Shown: positions 1-8,313 of the stretch, in pieces
Layout: each line of letters starts with the position of its first letter
How positions within the stretch are numbered: the stretch's first letter is position 1
Assembly (NCBI GenBank): GCA_026197015.1
Contig: JAPHRB010000123.1
Coordinates: 1-24,384 of the forward strand
Direction of reading: 5' to 3'
DNA: 24,384 nucleotides
DNA from: Gammaproteobacteria bacterium
Lineage (GTDB): Bacteria > Pseudomonadota > Gammaproteobacteria > SZUA-229
The notes under the pieces: generated by a model
Told to the model about the DNA's origin: nothing
Seen by the model: the letters and a program-made list of their open reading frames with translations, nothing else
Database searches by the model: none
Translations under genes and position numbers: made by a program

Positions 1-247
1 AGTGACTGCTGCTGATATTCATCTCGAAGCAGATAATTATGAGTTGACAAATCAACAGGTAAAAATAGATACAGTTCAGGATTCGGAATTGGTGAATGGC
101 CTTAAAGACCGTGAACAACAACTTATTCTTGAGGCTCTAAAAGCAGGCAATGGAAGTCGTAAATATGCGGCTGAGAGGTTGGGGATTAGTCCACGAACTT
201 TAAGATATAAACTTGCCAGAATGCGTGATTCTGGAATTACTGTTTAG
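1..247 (+). CDS. fleR: Flagellar sigma-54 response regulator FleR/FlrC, C-terminal fragment
   Basis: Only the last ~81 codons are present; the reading frame is open through the window's left edge, so the receiver and AAA+ sigma-54 interaction domains lie outside. The visible part is a linker followed by a Fis-type helix-turn-helix (about the last 45 residues; motif KYAAERLGISPRTLRYKLAR), the DNA-binding end of NtrC-family activators. FleR/FlrC activates class III flagellar genes (basal body, hook) with sigma-54. The identification rests on the fold plus the immediate downstream fliE, which is the standard fleS-fleR-fliE order in polar-flagellate gammaproteobacteria. The apparent GTG at base 2 is just an internal valine codon, not a start. 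Another NtrC-family regulator is formally possible but unlikely in this position. Confidence 0.85.
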   Translation, partial: VTAADIHLEADNYELTNQQVKIDTVQDSELVNGLKDREQQLILEALKAGNGSRKYAAERLGISPRTLRYKLARMRDSGITV

Positions 248-266
248 CTGTTAGCAGGAGAAAATT

Positions 267-605
267 ATGAGTGATATGAATATTAATCAGGTATTAGCAC
301 AAATGCGCGCAATGGAAGCACAGGCTAAGGCGCCAACAGGTCCAGAGTTGTTATCAATTAATGAAGTGCCGGGAGCACAAAAAACAGAATTTTCTGAAGT
401 TTTAAATAATTCGATAAATTCTGTAAATGAGACATTAATGACTTCTGGCGAAATGGCTAAGGCATTTGAGAAAGGAGACTCAGGTATTTCAATGGCTGAG
501 TTAATGATAAATATGGAAAAGGCCAGTGTTTCATTTCAGGCGATGACCAGTGTTAGAAATAAATTATTAACAGCTTATCAGGAAATTATGAATATGCCTG
601 TTTAA
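267..605 (+). CDS. fliE: Flagellar hook-basal body protein FliE
   Basis: 112 residues, the usual FliE size. FliE joins the MS ring (FliF) to the proximal rod and is one of the first substrates of the flagellar export gate. The C-terminal half carries the family signature: a helix around GDSGISMAELMINMEKAS followed by a helical tail rich in MTSVRNKLLTAYQEIMNMPV. The ATG is preceded by a strong AGGAG ribosome-binding site (taGCAGGAGaaaatt), which fixes the start. It lies 19 bp after fleR, too little space for an independent sigma-54 promoter, so it is either cotranscribed with fleR or has a promoter inside fleR. A 125-bp spacer separates it from fliF. Confidence 0.95.
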   Translation: MSDMNINQVLAQMRAMEAQAKAPTGPELLSINEVPGAQKTEFSEVLNNSINSVNETLMTSGEMAKAFEKGDSGISMAELMINMEKASVSFQAMTSVRNKLLTAYQEIMNMPV

Positions 606-610
606 AAGAT

Positions 611-720
611 AGTCTTAAGTCTTAAATTAAAAATAGTTGCGCCGCAGGCGTATAAAGTATTTTTACCTACGACTCACGACTTAAAATATAGAAAGCATTA
701 TAAAATTTGAATTTTTCAAA
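611..720 (+). other. fliE-fliF spacer with small repeats
   Basis: The 125-bp spacer between fliE and fliF is unusual in an otherwise tight cluster. It holds a tandem duplication of AGTCTTA (611-624), a short GC-rich stem (CGCC-GCA-GGCG around 640-650) that stands out in AT-rich surroundings, and an AT-rich stretch with TATAAA near 700 that could serve as a -10. I see no sigma-54 (GG-N10-GC) or clear FliA-type promoter. No function is assigned. Confidence 0.3.
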
Positions 721-730
721 AGGTTAAAAA

Positions 731-2368
731 ATGGCAGAGCAAGCGGCAATACCCAGCGCGACTATGATGATACCCGTGCCCCGATTTATCGGTGCAATTC
801 TGGGTGTTGTGGTTACTGTATTGGTGAGCATTGGTATTTATACCTGGGGTACGGCACCCAGCTTCTCATCATTATATACAGGGCTTGAACCGGGTGATGC
901 TGCAGAAGTGGTTTCTGCTTTACAGTCTGCGGCAATACCATATGAATTAAATGCGGCTTCTGGTTCGGTGATGGTTGAATCCGGTCGAGTACATGAAGCG
1001 CGTTTGAATCTGGCGGCACAGGGTTTACCCAAAGGCACAGCCATTGGTGTTGAAATGTTACAGCAGGAGCAAAGTTTTGGGACCTCACAATTTGTAGAAA
1101 GCGCACGTTACCATCATGCAATGGAAACCGAGTTAGCACGAACCATTAGCACGATGCGAAATGTTAAATCAGCTCGTGTGCATCTGGCTATTCCAAAACA
1201 TTCTGTTTTTGTAAGAAAGCAACAAAAACCCAGTGCATCAGTTGCGCTTAGTCTTTATGGCGGGCGAGCAATTGAGCAGGGGCAGGTTAATGCCATTATT
1301 CATATGGTTGCTTCGGGTATTTCAAATTTATCCGCCGAAAATGTAACCGTCGTTGATCAGAATGGTCATTTATTATCATCCGGGGACATGACGGGTAGTG
1401 TTGCTATGACGGGGCGTGAATATGATTATTCACGTCAGGTTGAGCGTGATTTTGAACAGCGTATTGAGCATTTGCTAGAACCTATAATAGGTGCCGGTAA
1501 GGTGCGTGCAACGGTTAATGCCAATATCGATTTCACTCAACAGGAAAGCACTGAAGAGTTATATAACAACGATAATCAAACATTACGCAGTGAACAGTCT
1601 TCAAGTTCCAAACGATTTGATAATAGTGAGGGGGGTGGTGTGCCGGGGGCTTTGGCTAATCAGCCTCCAGAAGGTGGTCAGCTGGTTGAAGGTGTAGGTG
1701 GTGTCGGTGAGGGCGAGCTTACTAAAACACCGTCCAACTCTAATAATAATGTAGTAAAAAATTACGAAGTCGATCGTACTATTCGACACTCTCGTCAAAA
1801 CAGCGGTGTCATCAAACGTCTTACGGTAGCTGTTCTGGTGGATGACCGAATTGTTGTGGAAGATGGCGAAACAACACGAACACCGTTAACAGAAGATGAA
1901 ATTGCCAGGGTGACAAGTCTCGTTCAGCAGACGATTGGTTTTGATCAACAACGTGGTGATAAGGTAAACGTTATTAACGCCTCGTTTACACCATTGGAGG
2001 CGATAGAAGCCTTACCTGAGCCATCAATTATGGATAATAAGTGGGTACAATTCGCGCTAAAATGGATATGGCCGTTTATACTTATACTGATCGTGATTTT
2101 CACAATATTAAAACCATCGATTAAAGGCCTGACTTCTTATGTGCCGCCAACACCGGTACTGGCTTCTAGCCAGGGAGCTGATGGTGAAGGAGGCGCAGGT
2201 TCAGGTTCAGGAGGTGAAGGCGGCGTTGCTCAACTTGAGCATCACGAAGATGCTATTCCTTTACCCAGTGATTCGGATGAAAAGGTAGAATTTGCTAAAT
2301 CAATGGTACAACAGGACCCTAAAAAAGTAGCTAATGTTGTTAAAGACTGGGTTGGCGCAGAATCATAA
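731..2368 (+). CDS. fliF: Flagellar MS-ring protein FliF
   Basis: 545 residues, normal for FliF. It forms the inner-membrane MS ring, the platform for rod, switch and export gate. A first membrane helix lies at about residues 19-40 (FIGAILGVVVTVLVSIGIYT), followed by YscJ/FliF-type ring-building motifs, with 'SARVHLAIPKHSVF' near residue 150. After a low-complexity Gly/Ser/Asn loop (about 290-350) comes a second membrane helix (about 436-460, WVQFALKWIWPFILILIVIF). The acidic/helical C-terminus (KVEFAKSMVQQDPKKVANVV) is the region that binds FliG. A second Gly/Ser-rich run at about 480-500 (GEGGAGSGSGGEGG) links the membrane helix to this tail. An AAAGG box 7 bases upstream supports the ATG. 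fliG starts 11 bp downstream. Confidence 0.96.
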   Translation: MAEQAAIPSATMMIPVPRFIGAILGVVVTVLVSIGIYTWGTAPSFSSLYTGLEPGDAAEVVSALQSAAIPYELNAASGSVMVESGRVHEARLNLAAQGLPKGTAIGVEMLQQEQSFGTSQFVESARYHHAMETELARTISTMRNVKSARVHLAIPKHSVFVRKQQKPSASVALSLYGGRAIEQGQVNAIIHMVASGISNLSAENVTVVDQNGHLLSSGDMTGSVAMTGREYDYSRQVERDFEQRIEHLLEPIIGAGKVRATVNANIDFTQQESTEELYNNDNQTLRSEQSSSSKRFDNSEGGGVPGALANQPPEGGQLVEGVGGVGEGELTKTPSNSNNNVVKNYEVDRTIRHSRQNSGVIKRLTVAVLVDDRIVVEDGETTRTPLTEDEIARVTSLVQQTIGFDQQRGDKVNVINASFTPLEAIEALPEPSIMDNKWVQFALKWIWPFILILIVIFTILKPSIKGLTSYVPPTPVLASSQGADGEGGAGSGSGGEGGVAQLEHHEDAIPLPSDSDEKVEFAKSMVQQDPKKVANVVKDWVGAES

Positions 2369-2379
2369 AGACGTAAATT

Positions 2380-3393
2380 ATGGCTGAAGAAACTAAACTA
2401 TCATTAACCGGCGTACAAAGAGCAGCAGTCTTACTAATGGCTATGGGCTCGGAAAATGCTGCGGAAGTTTTAAAACATCTAAACCCTAAAGAAGTGCAGG
2501 GTCTGGGTGCGGCCATGGCTAATCTGGGAAATGTTAATAAGCTGACCATGTCTAATGTAATGGATGAGTTTATTGCTGAAGTCAGTAATCAGACATCAGT
2601 AGGCATAGGTCAGGAAGATTATATTCGTGAAATGATGGTGAATGCATTAGGCCAGGACAAAGCCAATAGCATGATCGATCGAATTTTATTGGGGAGTGGC
2701 AATAAGGGCCTGGAATCTTTAAAGTGGATGGATGCCAGATCAGTTGCAGAAGTCATTCGCCTGGAGCACCCGCAAATCATATCTATTGTTCTGTCTTACC
2801 TTGAACCAGATCAGTCGGCAGAAGTATTAAAAATGTTACCTGAGCGTGCACGCCCGGATATTTTAATGCGAGTTGCTGCATTAGAAGGTATTCCGCCAGC
2901 TGCATTGCAGGAATTAGATAAGATTATGGAAAAACAGTTTTCCGGTAGTAAGAATGTAAGTCAGAACAGTATGGGTGGTTTTAAAACCGCAGCTAATATT
3001 CTTAACTTTATGGAGTCTTCTATTGAAAGCGCCATAATGGATTCAATTGCAGAACATGATCAGGAAATGCAGGAAAGCATTTCTGAATTGATGTTTGTAT
3101 TTGATAATCTGAATGATGTTGATGACCGTGGAATTCAGGCATTACTTAGAGAAGTCTCAACTGATAGTTTAACACTTGCACTTAAAGGTGCAGATGAAGG
3201 TCTTAAAGAGAAAATACTTAAGAATATGTCTAAACGTGCAGCTGAAATGTTACGTGAAGATATGGAGGCTCGGGGTCCTGTTCGCTTAAGTGAAGTAGAA
3301 CTTGCACAGAAAGATATTATTAGCACCGCAAGACGCCTGGCAGATGAGGGCGATATTGTGCTTGGTGGTAGTGGCGCCGAGGAAATGGTTTAA
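2380..3393 (+). CDS. fliG: Flagellar motor switch protein FliG
   Basis: 337 residues, the family length. FliG is the rotor subunit that takes torque from the MotA/B-type stators and transmits CheY-driven switching. Three FliG domains are visible: the N-terminal FliF-binding part (TGVQRAAVLLMAMG), the middle domain with the EHPQ motif at residues 129-132, which binds FliM, and the C-terminal torque domain. The last contains a charged helix with KGADEGLKEKILKNMSKRAA and LREDMEARGPVRLSEVE, whose Arg/Glu/Asp residues are those that meet the stator. It follows fliF by 11 bp and precedes fliH by 24 bp, so all three are almost certainly translated from one message. No unusual features. Confidence 0.97.
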   Translation: MAEETKLSLTGVQRAAVLLMAMGSENAAEVLKHLNPKEVQGLGAAMANLGNVNKLTMSNVMDEFIAEVSNQTSVGIGQEDYIREMMVNALGQDKANSMIDRILLGSGNKGLESLKWMDARSVAEVIRLEHPQIISIVLSYLEPDQSAEVLKMLPERARPDILMRVAALEGIPPAALQELDKIMEKQFSGSKNVSQNSMGGFKTAANILNFMESSIESAIMDSIAEHDQEMQESISELMFVFDNLNDVDDRGIQALLREVSTDSLTLALKGADEGLKEKILKNMSKRAAEMLREDMEARGPVRLSEVELAQKDIISTARRLADEGDIVLGGSGAEEMV

Positions 3394-3417
3394 AAACCTG
3401 CGGAAAATAGAGTACTT

Positions 3418-4023
3418 ATGAGCAGCCGATTTAAAGTTTCTGAAAGTGATATCCAGCATTACGTGCCACCTGAATTAAAGGGGCATATTGTAGGTATGCG
3501 GGATGATGCCATACGCCCTCAAACAGTAGAAGAAATCGAAGCGTTACAGAAACAGGCATATGACGAAGCTGTAAAGGCAGGTCATGCGGAAGGTTTAAAA
3601 CAGGGGCTTCAGGAGGCAGCCAGGTTACAGAATGTTTTTAATTTTCTACAACATCCATTAAATGAATTAGATAAGCAGGTTGAACATCAGTTAACTGATC
3701 TGACAATGACACTTGCAAAAATGTTACTGCAAAAAGAGAGTCAACTGGATGTTGAACATATTCAAAATTTGGTACATCAATCGTTAGAATATTTACCGGT
3801 TAAATCGCGTGATATTCACGTGCGTTTAAATTCTGCTGATATAGATTTATTAAATCAGGCAGAAATAGATACAGCAGCACAAAGCTGGAAGTGTATTGCA
3901 GATAATACAATTACTCAGGGCGGTTGCGTTATTGAGTCAAGCACATCACATATTGATTCAACAGTTGAAAATAGAATTCAACAATTAGTTGATCAACTTA
4001 ATCTGCATCAGGAAGCTGAATAA
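3418..4023 (+). CDS. fliH: Flagellar export ATPase regulator FliH
   Basis: 201 residues. FliH dimers bind the export ATPase FliI, restrain its activity and dock it to the C ring. The sequence is poorly conserved in general, so the call relies on position (between fliG and fliI) plus architecture. It has a hydrophilic N-terminus with a PPELKGHIVGMRDDA segment, a Gly/Ala-containing amphipathic stretch (AYDEAVKAGHAEGLKQGLQE, about 42-62) of the GxxxG-like type typical of FliH, and a C-terminal FliH/HrpE fold containing the conserved 'GGCVIESSTSHIDSTVENR' motif. The gene ends 2 bp before the fliI start (TAAATATG), implying translational coupling. Confidence 0.9.
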   Translation: MSSRFKVSESDIQHYVPPELKGHIVGMRDDAIRPQTVEEIEALQKQAYDEAVKAGHAEGLKQGLQEAARLQNVFNFLQHPLNELDKQVEHQLTDLTMTLAKMLLQKESQLDVEHIQNLVHQSLEYLPVKSRDIHVRLNSADIDLLNQAEIDTAAQSWKCIADNTITQGGCVIESSTSHIDSTVENRIQQLVDQLNLHQEAE

Positions 4024-4025
4024 AT

Positions 4026-5417
4026 ATGTTGCAACAGAGTGATTACTTTCAGCGTTGGGTAGATAACCTGGCAAAAAAACAGCAAAGAGTTACCTCACCT
4101 GAGCCTGTTGTTGAGGGTCGTTTAACTCGTATGGTGGGCTTAACATTAGAAGCAATTGGTTGTGAAGCAGCGGTAGGTACCAGTTGCAATATTATTGCAC
4201 CGGGTAATCATAGTATTGAAGCAGAGGTTGTCGGTTTTTCTGGTGATAAAACATATTTAATGGCGATGGGCGAAAGCCGTGGATTAATTCCAAACGCAAA
4301 AGTTATTCCCGTTGGTCATTCAAGTTCGATAGAAATTTCAGATGGTTTTTTAGGGCGAGTCATTGATGGAAGAGGTCGACCATTAGATGGAAAAGGGCCA
4401 ATTAAAGTAAACCATGATTTGTCCGCAAATATGCCACTGGCGGGTAAATCCATTAACCCGTTAATGCGCGACCCCATTAAACAACCACTGGATGTGGGTG
4501 TGCGAGCAATTAACTCCTTACTTACAGTTGGTAGAGGGCAGCGTATGGGGTTGTTTGCCGGCACGGGTGTCGGTAAAAGTATATTGTTAGGTATGATGAC
4601 AAAATATACTGAGGCTGATGTAATCGTTGTTGGTCTGATAGGTGAGAGGGGGCGTGAAGTAAAAGAATTTGTGCAGGATATATTAGGTGCAGATGGAATT
4701 AAACGAGCCTGTGTTGTCGCTGCACCAGCAGATTCTTCACCTTTAGTTCGAATTCATGGTGCAATGTTAGCAACCAGTGTTGCTGAATATTTTCGTGATC
4801 AGGGTAAAAAAGTGCTATTGCTAATGGATTCACTTTCTCGTTTCGCGCAGGCACAGCGAGAAATAGGGCTGTCAATTTCTGAACCTCCAGCAACAAAAGG
4901 TTATCCGCCATCAGTATTTGCACGTATACCTCAGTTAGTTGAAAGAGCGGGTAATGGTCAGGCGGGCCAGGGTTCGATCACTGCTTTTTATACGGTATTA
5001 ACTGAAGGTGATGATAATAATGACCCGATTGCAGATGCGGCTCGCGGCATTCTCGATGGTCATATTGTGTTGTCACGTCAGCTGGCTGATATGGGGCAAT
5101 ATCCGGCCATCGATCTGGAAGCCTCCGTAAGTCGAGTTATGCCGATGGTAACCACCGATAATCAGTTGCAGCAAAGTCAGCAAATAAAACAACTATACTC
5201 AATATATGAGCAAAATAGAGACCTGATTAATGTAGGCGCTTATCAGCAGGGTACCAATGCTGATATTGATAAAGCGATTGCTATGCAGCCTCAAATTCAG
5301 GCATTCATGCGCCAAAGCATGAATGAAGCGGTGCCATTTCAACGCAGTCAGCAAATGCTTGATCAGTTGATAACTTCGGCTAATCAGTTTGTGCAAGCAG
5401 AAAGTAATAATTTTTAA
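4026..5417 (+). CDS. fliI: Flagellum-specific export ATPase FliI
   Basis: 463 residues, within the family's range. FliI is the F1-beta-like hexameric ATPase that releases chaperone-substrate complexes at the flagellar type III export gate. Visible are an N-terminal beta-barrel part, then the Walker A loop GTGVGKS (about residues 179-185), the conserved segment GLIGERGREVKEF, Walker B 'VLLLMDSLSRFAQAQREI', and the T3SS-ATPase stretch SEPPATKGYPPSVFARIPQL. These distinguish it from F1 beta. Its partners FliH (upstream, 2-bp gap) and FliJ (downstream) flank it. The ATG lies directly after the fliH stop and has no separate strong ribosome-binding site, consistent with coupling. Confidence 0.97.
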   Translation: MLQQSDYFQRWVDNLAKKQQRVTSPEPVVEGRLTRMVGLTLEAIGCEAAVGTSCNIIAPGNHSIEAEVVGFSGDKTYLMAMGESRGLIPNAKVIPVGHSSSIEISDGFLGRVIDGRGRPLDGKGPIKVNHDLSANMPLAGKSINPLMRDPIKQPLDVGVRAINSLLTVGRGQRMGLFAGTGVGKSILLGMMTKYTEADVIVVGLIGERGREVKEFVQDILGADGIKRACVVAAPADSSPLVRIHGAMLATSVAEYFRDQGKKVLLLMDSLSRFAQAQREIGLSISEPPATKGYPPSVFARIPQLVERAGNGQAGQGSITAFYTVLTEGDDNNDPIADAARGILDGHIVLSRQLADMGQYPAIDLEASVSRVMPMVTTDNQLQQSQQIKQLYSIYEQNRDLINVGAYQQGTNADIDKAIAMQPQIQAFMRQSMNEAVPFQRSQQMLDQLITSANQFVQAESNNF

Positions 5418-5436
5418 CTATAGAATATAATCGAAG

Positions 5437-5463
5437 CGAAGCAGGCATAACATATCTGCTTTG
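5437..5463 (+). other. fliI-fliJ spacer hairpin
   Basis: In the 77-bp spacer the bases CGAAGCAG (5437-5444) and CTGCTTTG (5456-5463) can form an 8-bp stem with one G-U pair and an 11-base loop in the transcript. No T-run follows, so it is not a good terminator. It may be a processing or stability element within the fli message. Confidence 0.3.
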
Positions 5464-5494
5464 ATTAATATTTAATAACTCAAGACTTAGCTTT

Positions 5495-5920
5495 ATGCGA
5501 TCTAAACGAATTCAGCCAATAGCAAAACACGCAGATCAGTTGCAGCAACAGGCGGTGCAAATTTTTGTGCAAGCTCAACAGGCTGTGGTTGATGCACAGC
5601 TGCAGTTAGAACAGTTGATTGAGTATCGTAGTGAATATAACAGTGGGCGTGTAAGTGGTAGTTTAAGCGTCATTCAGTTAAGAGATTATCAGGTATTTCT
5701 TAAAAAACTTAACCAGAGTATTGATCAGGCGCGTATCAATATTATTAATAAGAAACAATTATGCGAACAGCAGAAATTAAACTGGCTTAAAACCCGTTCA
5801 CGAAGCAAAGCACTGGACGCGGTGGTAGTAAAATACCAGATACAGGAAACACTAATAGAAGCAAGGATTGAACAAAAAGAGCAGGATGAGTTTTCTAGTA
5901 GACCCAAAAGACAATCATAA
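5495..5920 (+). CDS. fliJ: Flagellar export chaperone FliJ
   Basis: 141 residues, predicted almost entirely as a charged, Gln-rich coiled coil (QLQQQAVQIFVQAQQAVVDA; later QKLNWLKTRSRSKALDAVV), as expected for FliJ. FliJ is the gamma-subunit-like stalk that inserts in the FliI ring and helps couple it to the export gate. Primary sequence conservation in FliJ is low, so the identification depends on position directly after fliI, length, coiled-coil content and the C-terminal R.SKALD.V motif, which is usual for the family. No clear Shine-Dalgarno sequence precedes the ATG, and the 77-bp spacer contains a small hairpin. Confidence 0.88.
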   Translation: MRSKRIQPIAKHADQLQQQAVQIFVQAQQAVVDAQLQLEQLIEYRSEYNSGRVSGSLSVIQLRDYQVFLKKLNQSIDQARINIINKKQLCEQQKLNWLKTRSRSKALDAVVVKYQIQETLIEARIEQKEQDEFSSRPKRQS

Positions 5921-5998
5921 GTTATAAGCTGTATTCAAATGTTGGCCCGCCAATTGCTCCTGTTATATATAACTAATTAACCCGGTTACAGGTGGTCT

Positions 5999-7300
5999 AT
6001 GGAATTACGTCAACAACTCGATATAAATACGACACCAAAAATACAAAAATCAACTGATAAACAAAGTCATTTTAAAGAAAATGATGACGTTGATTTAGAG
6101 CAGAATAAACAGTTTAAAGATCAGTTAAATGAGCAGATTGACCAGGTTAAAGCTCAGGACAATAATCAAAAAATCAATAAAAATCAACAAGATGAAAATT
6201 ATTCAGTAGAGAGTGAGCAAACTGATAATGAGATGAACGGTAATATTGAAACAGGCAATAATGAGACAGGCACTGATGTAGACAAAGGTCTTGATACGAA
6301 GGATCAACAGGAGACTTTAAATGGTCAGCAGGTTGACGATGTTACAAATCCGCTTATTGCCCTTAATTTGCCGGAAACAGGCAGTGTTTTGCCGCTTTCT
6401 AGTGCTGATTCTACTGTTCTGAGCTCAGTATCTTCAGAGTTTAAACAAATAATCGGTGTGGAAACATCCGTAAGTATTCCAGCTCAGGATACAATATCAG
6501 ACATGGAAATGAGCTCAAAGCGAATCAGCGAGCTCATAAATAAAACCCCACTTACATCGAGCAAACAGAATTCAGAATTAATTAGTGCGGATGTGCGTAC
6601 GCCTAAAGCGGTTAGCGGAGCACCTAATTTAACGGCAACCTTATCTGAAAAAGCAAATATTCAAGATGCGCGATATAGCAAGGTTATGAGTGAAATGCCG
6701 ACAGCCGATGTCTTAAATCACACGACTAAAATGCAGCAAGTTCCGCTGACTACAGCTATTTCTGCTAGTCATGCATCAATACAAAACGTCTCCAGCGCAC
6801 TACCTGTAGAGTCAGGCAGTTCATTGCCGGGCTCTACACCTACGAGTAATACATTAAATTCGTCAATTGCTGCAAATTTACAAAATCCAAACTGGTCACA
6901 ACAAATGACACAGCAGGTAGCGTATATGGTTAAAGGCGGGTTTCAGCAGGCAGATATAAAACTCAATCCCGCTCATCTAGGGCCAATGGAAATTAAACTA
7001 ACATTGAATGATGATAATGCGAAAGTAAGTTTTGTAGCACAGCACGCACCGGTTCGTGATGCTATTGATGCGGCAATGCCAAGACTGAAAGAAATGTTAG
7101 AGCAGCAGGGTTTGAACTTATCTGATGCAAATGTATCAACACAATCAGAGCAAAAACAGGCAAATACAGATTCACAACACGATAGAGATATGGATAATAA
7201 CGGCCCCGATGCTTTAAATGATAACCTTGTATCTGATGATGTAAATGATGAGCGGCTTGTAAATGTTGAGGTGAATACTGGCGTGAGTATCTTTGCCTGA
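5999..7300 (+). CDS. fliK: Flagellar hook-length control protein FliK
   Basis: 433 residues. FliK is the secreted molecular ruler that measures the hook and switches the export gate from hook to filament substrates. The first ~300 residues are low-complexity and rich in Asn, Gln, Asp, Ser and Thr, typical of the flexible ruler region. The conserved Flg_hook C-terminal domain runs from about 300 to 385 (WSQQMTQQVAYMVKGGFQQA; IKLNPAHLGPMEIKLTLN; APVRDAIDAAMPRLKEML). A Gln/Asn/Asp-rich tail follows. An AGGTGG box lies close before the ATG. In Pseudomonas the hsbA-hsbR-hptB genes lie between fliJ and fliK; here fliK directly follows fliJ (78-bp spacer) and the hsb-like genes come about 1 kb after it. 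Confidence 0.93.
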   Translation: MELRQQLDINTTPKIQKSTDKQSHFKENDDVDLEQNKQFKDQLNEQIDQVKAQDNNQKINKNQQDENYSVESEQTDNEMNGNIETGNNETGTDVDKGLDTKDQQETLNGQQVDDVTNPLIALNLPETGSVLPLSSADSTVLSSVSSEFKQIIGVETSVSIPAQDTISDMEMSSKRISELINKTPLTSSKQNSELISADVRTPKAVSGAPNLTATLSEKANIQDARYSKVMSEMPTADVLNHTTKMQQVPLTTAISASHASIQNVSSALPVESGSSLPGSTPTSNTLNSSIAANLQNPNWSQQMTQQVAYMVKGGFQQADIKLNPAHLGPMEIKLTLNDDNAKVSFVAQHAPVRDAIDAAMPRLKEMLEQQGLNLSDANVSTQSEQKQANTDSQHDRDMDNNGPDALNDNLVSDDVNDERLVNVEVNTGVSIFA

Positions 7301-7400
7301 ATATGATGCTAGTTATAAGCAGTTTTAAGCAATAAATATGAAGTGGCGTTAAGAGTTAATCAGACTTGGTAGCAGGTTTACATCAATGTGAAATGACGCC

Positions 7401-7419
7401 ACTGAATTAACAGTTTTTT
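7401..7419 (+). terminator. Weak candidate terminator after fliK
   Basis: About 100 bp beyond the fliK stop, ACTG-AATTAA-CAGT is followed by TTTTTT. The stem is only 4 bp. Just upstream, AGTGGCGT (7342-7349) and ACGCCACT (7396-7403) form a longer-range perfect 8-bp stem that overlaps it. Together they may end the fli transcript, but the signal is weak. Confidence 0.35.
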
Positions 7420-7953
7420 GTTGTAGAGCTTAAATTTGTATCCCTTCAGTTTTGTTATCAAATCAATCACAGTGCCGGCGCATATGATAATCGATATTTC
7501 AGTCTTGTTTTAATCATCTGCTTAGTAAAACACCTGTAATCGCAGGCATTACATGCTGATCGGATTATGAAGTTAGTTAAAACTTCAACAGAGTCATAGA
7601 AAGCAGTGTTGGTAACAATCTTCGCTTCTAAATAATTCACCTATATATAACAGGCACACTGTTTTCATCATCAATAATCATATGTGCTTATTATTAATAT
7701 TTGAACGATCAGCATCTTCTTTTCTATACTGCTCACTGTCTGAGAGTGTATTGTTTCTTTTAAACATGATCTTTATGCAGCTATCAGCTTGCATTGCATT
7801 ACTCAAAAAAAATGAGTGTTATGGTCTGGTGGAGCCTGTTGCTTTAGTTTTAATTTAGACTATATTTAGTTATGTTAATGCTAGAAGCTAAAGCTTTAAA
7901 GAATAGATAAAAAGATATCAAATCAGGAGTATCAGGGCGCAGTTGAATTAATA

Positions 7954-8052
7954 AAAATTCGAAAGATCAGTAAGGTTGATGTTATGAAATCAGTCATCTC
8001 TGAAGCAGTGATCGACAGGGTGAAAAAAACAGTAGTAAGATCTTTCAATTTT
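7954..8052. repeat. Inverted-repeat unit (~14-bp arms, ~99 bp)
   Basis: The left arm AAAATT-C-GAAAGATC (7954-7968) and right arm GATCTTTC-AATTTT (8039-8052) are reverse complements over 14 bp apart from one extra C. The core GAAAGATC/GATCTTTC is perfect. The ~70 bp between them include a 25-codon ORF (7984-8061, running past the right arm). It could be a miniature inverted-repeat element, a long stem-loop in a small RNA, or chance in AT-rich DNA. I see no flanking target-site duplication. Confidence 0.4.
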
Positions 8053-8061
8053 AGGCTATAG
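7984..8061 (+). CDS. Possible 25-residue small protein (doubtful)
   Basis: A 25-codon ORF starts at ATG 7984 with a TAAGG box 7-8 bases upstream, in the otherwise gene-free gap. The peptide begins MKSVISEAVIDRVKKTVV and is basic and amphipathic, without a signal sequence. It is too short for family recognition and overlaps the right arm of the inverted repeat. I list it only because of its ribosome-binding site and location; chance is a fair explanation. Confidence 0.15.
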   Translation: MKSVISEAVIDRVKKTVVRSFNFRL

Positions 8062-8313
8062 CGAGACAATAATGTAAGTTGTTAAACGCACATATTAATC
8101 TGTTTGATGATCTGTTTATAAAACACAATCAAAACTGTTTACCTGTTACGTCGGTATTATTTTTAATTCCTGTATTAAGCGATAAAATTAATGATTTAAT
8201 TTTATAATTGTAAAAGTCTCTGAAAAAGCATAGAAGTATTCATGTGATAATTAAAGTCAGGGTTTTATGAGTGAAAGAAATATTGATTTTTTTTAACGAA
8301 ATGGGAGTGCATT

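Larger units (their letters stand above)
7301..8313. other. Long non-coding gap between fliK and hsbA-like gene
   Basis: About 1 kb, very AT-rich and dense in stop codons on both strands, with no ORF over about 60 codons and no recognisable gene remnant. Seen within it are the weak terminator region (7342-7419), an ACTCA-A7-TGAGT mini-hairpin (7801-7817), and an inverted-repeat unit at 7954-8052 enclosing a 25-codon ORF. There is also a poor FliA-like -10 (AGCGATAA at 8178-8185) without a matching -35. It must contain the promoter of the hsbA-hsbR pair, but I cannot place it with confidence. I did not find the repeated GGA-in-loop pattern of CsrB/RsmY-type RNAs. Confidence 0.6.

Noticed and set aside
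813..1139. 108-codon - strand ORF within fliF
   Set aside because: Shadow of fliF; no family resemblance and no start signal.
7826..7842. TGGTGGAGCCTGTTGCT as a sigma-54 promoter before the hsbA-like gene
   Set aside because: The GG and GC are separated by 11 bases instead of the strict 10, and it lies almost 500 bp before the gene.
8178..8185. AGCGATAA as a FliA (sigma-28) -10 for the hsbA-like gene
   Set aside because: Only 6 of 8 bases match and the expected TAAA -35 is absent at the right distance.
7301..8313. CsrB/RsmY-like regulatory RNA in the fliK-hsbA gap
   Set aside because: Only a few scattered GGA triplets and no array of GGA-bearing hairpins.
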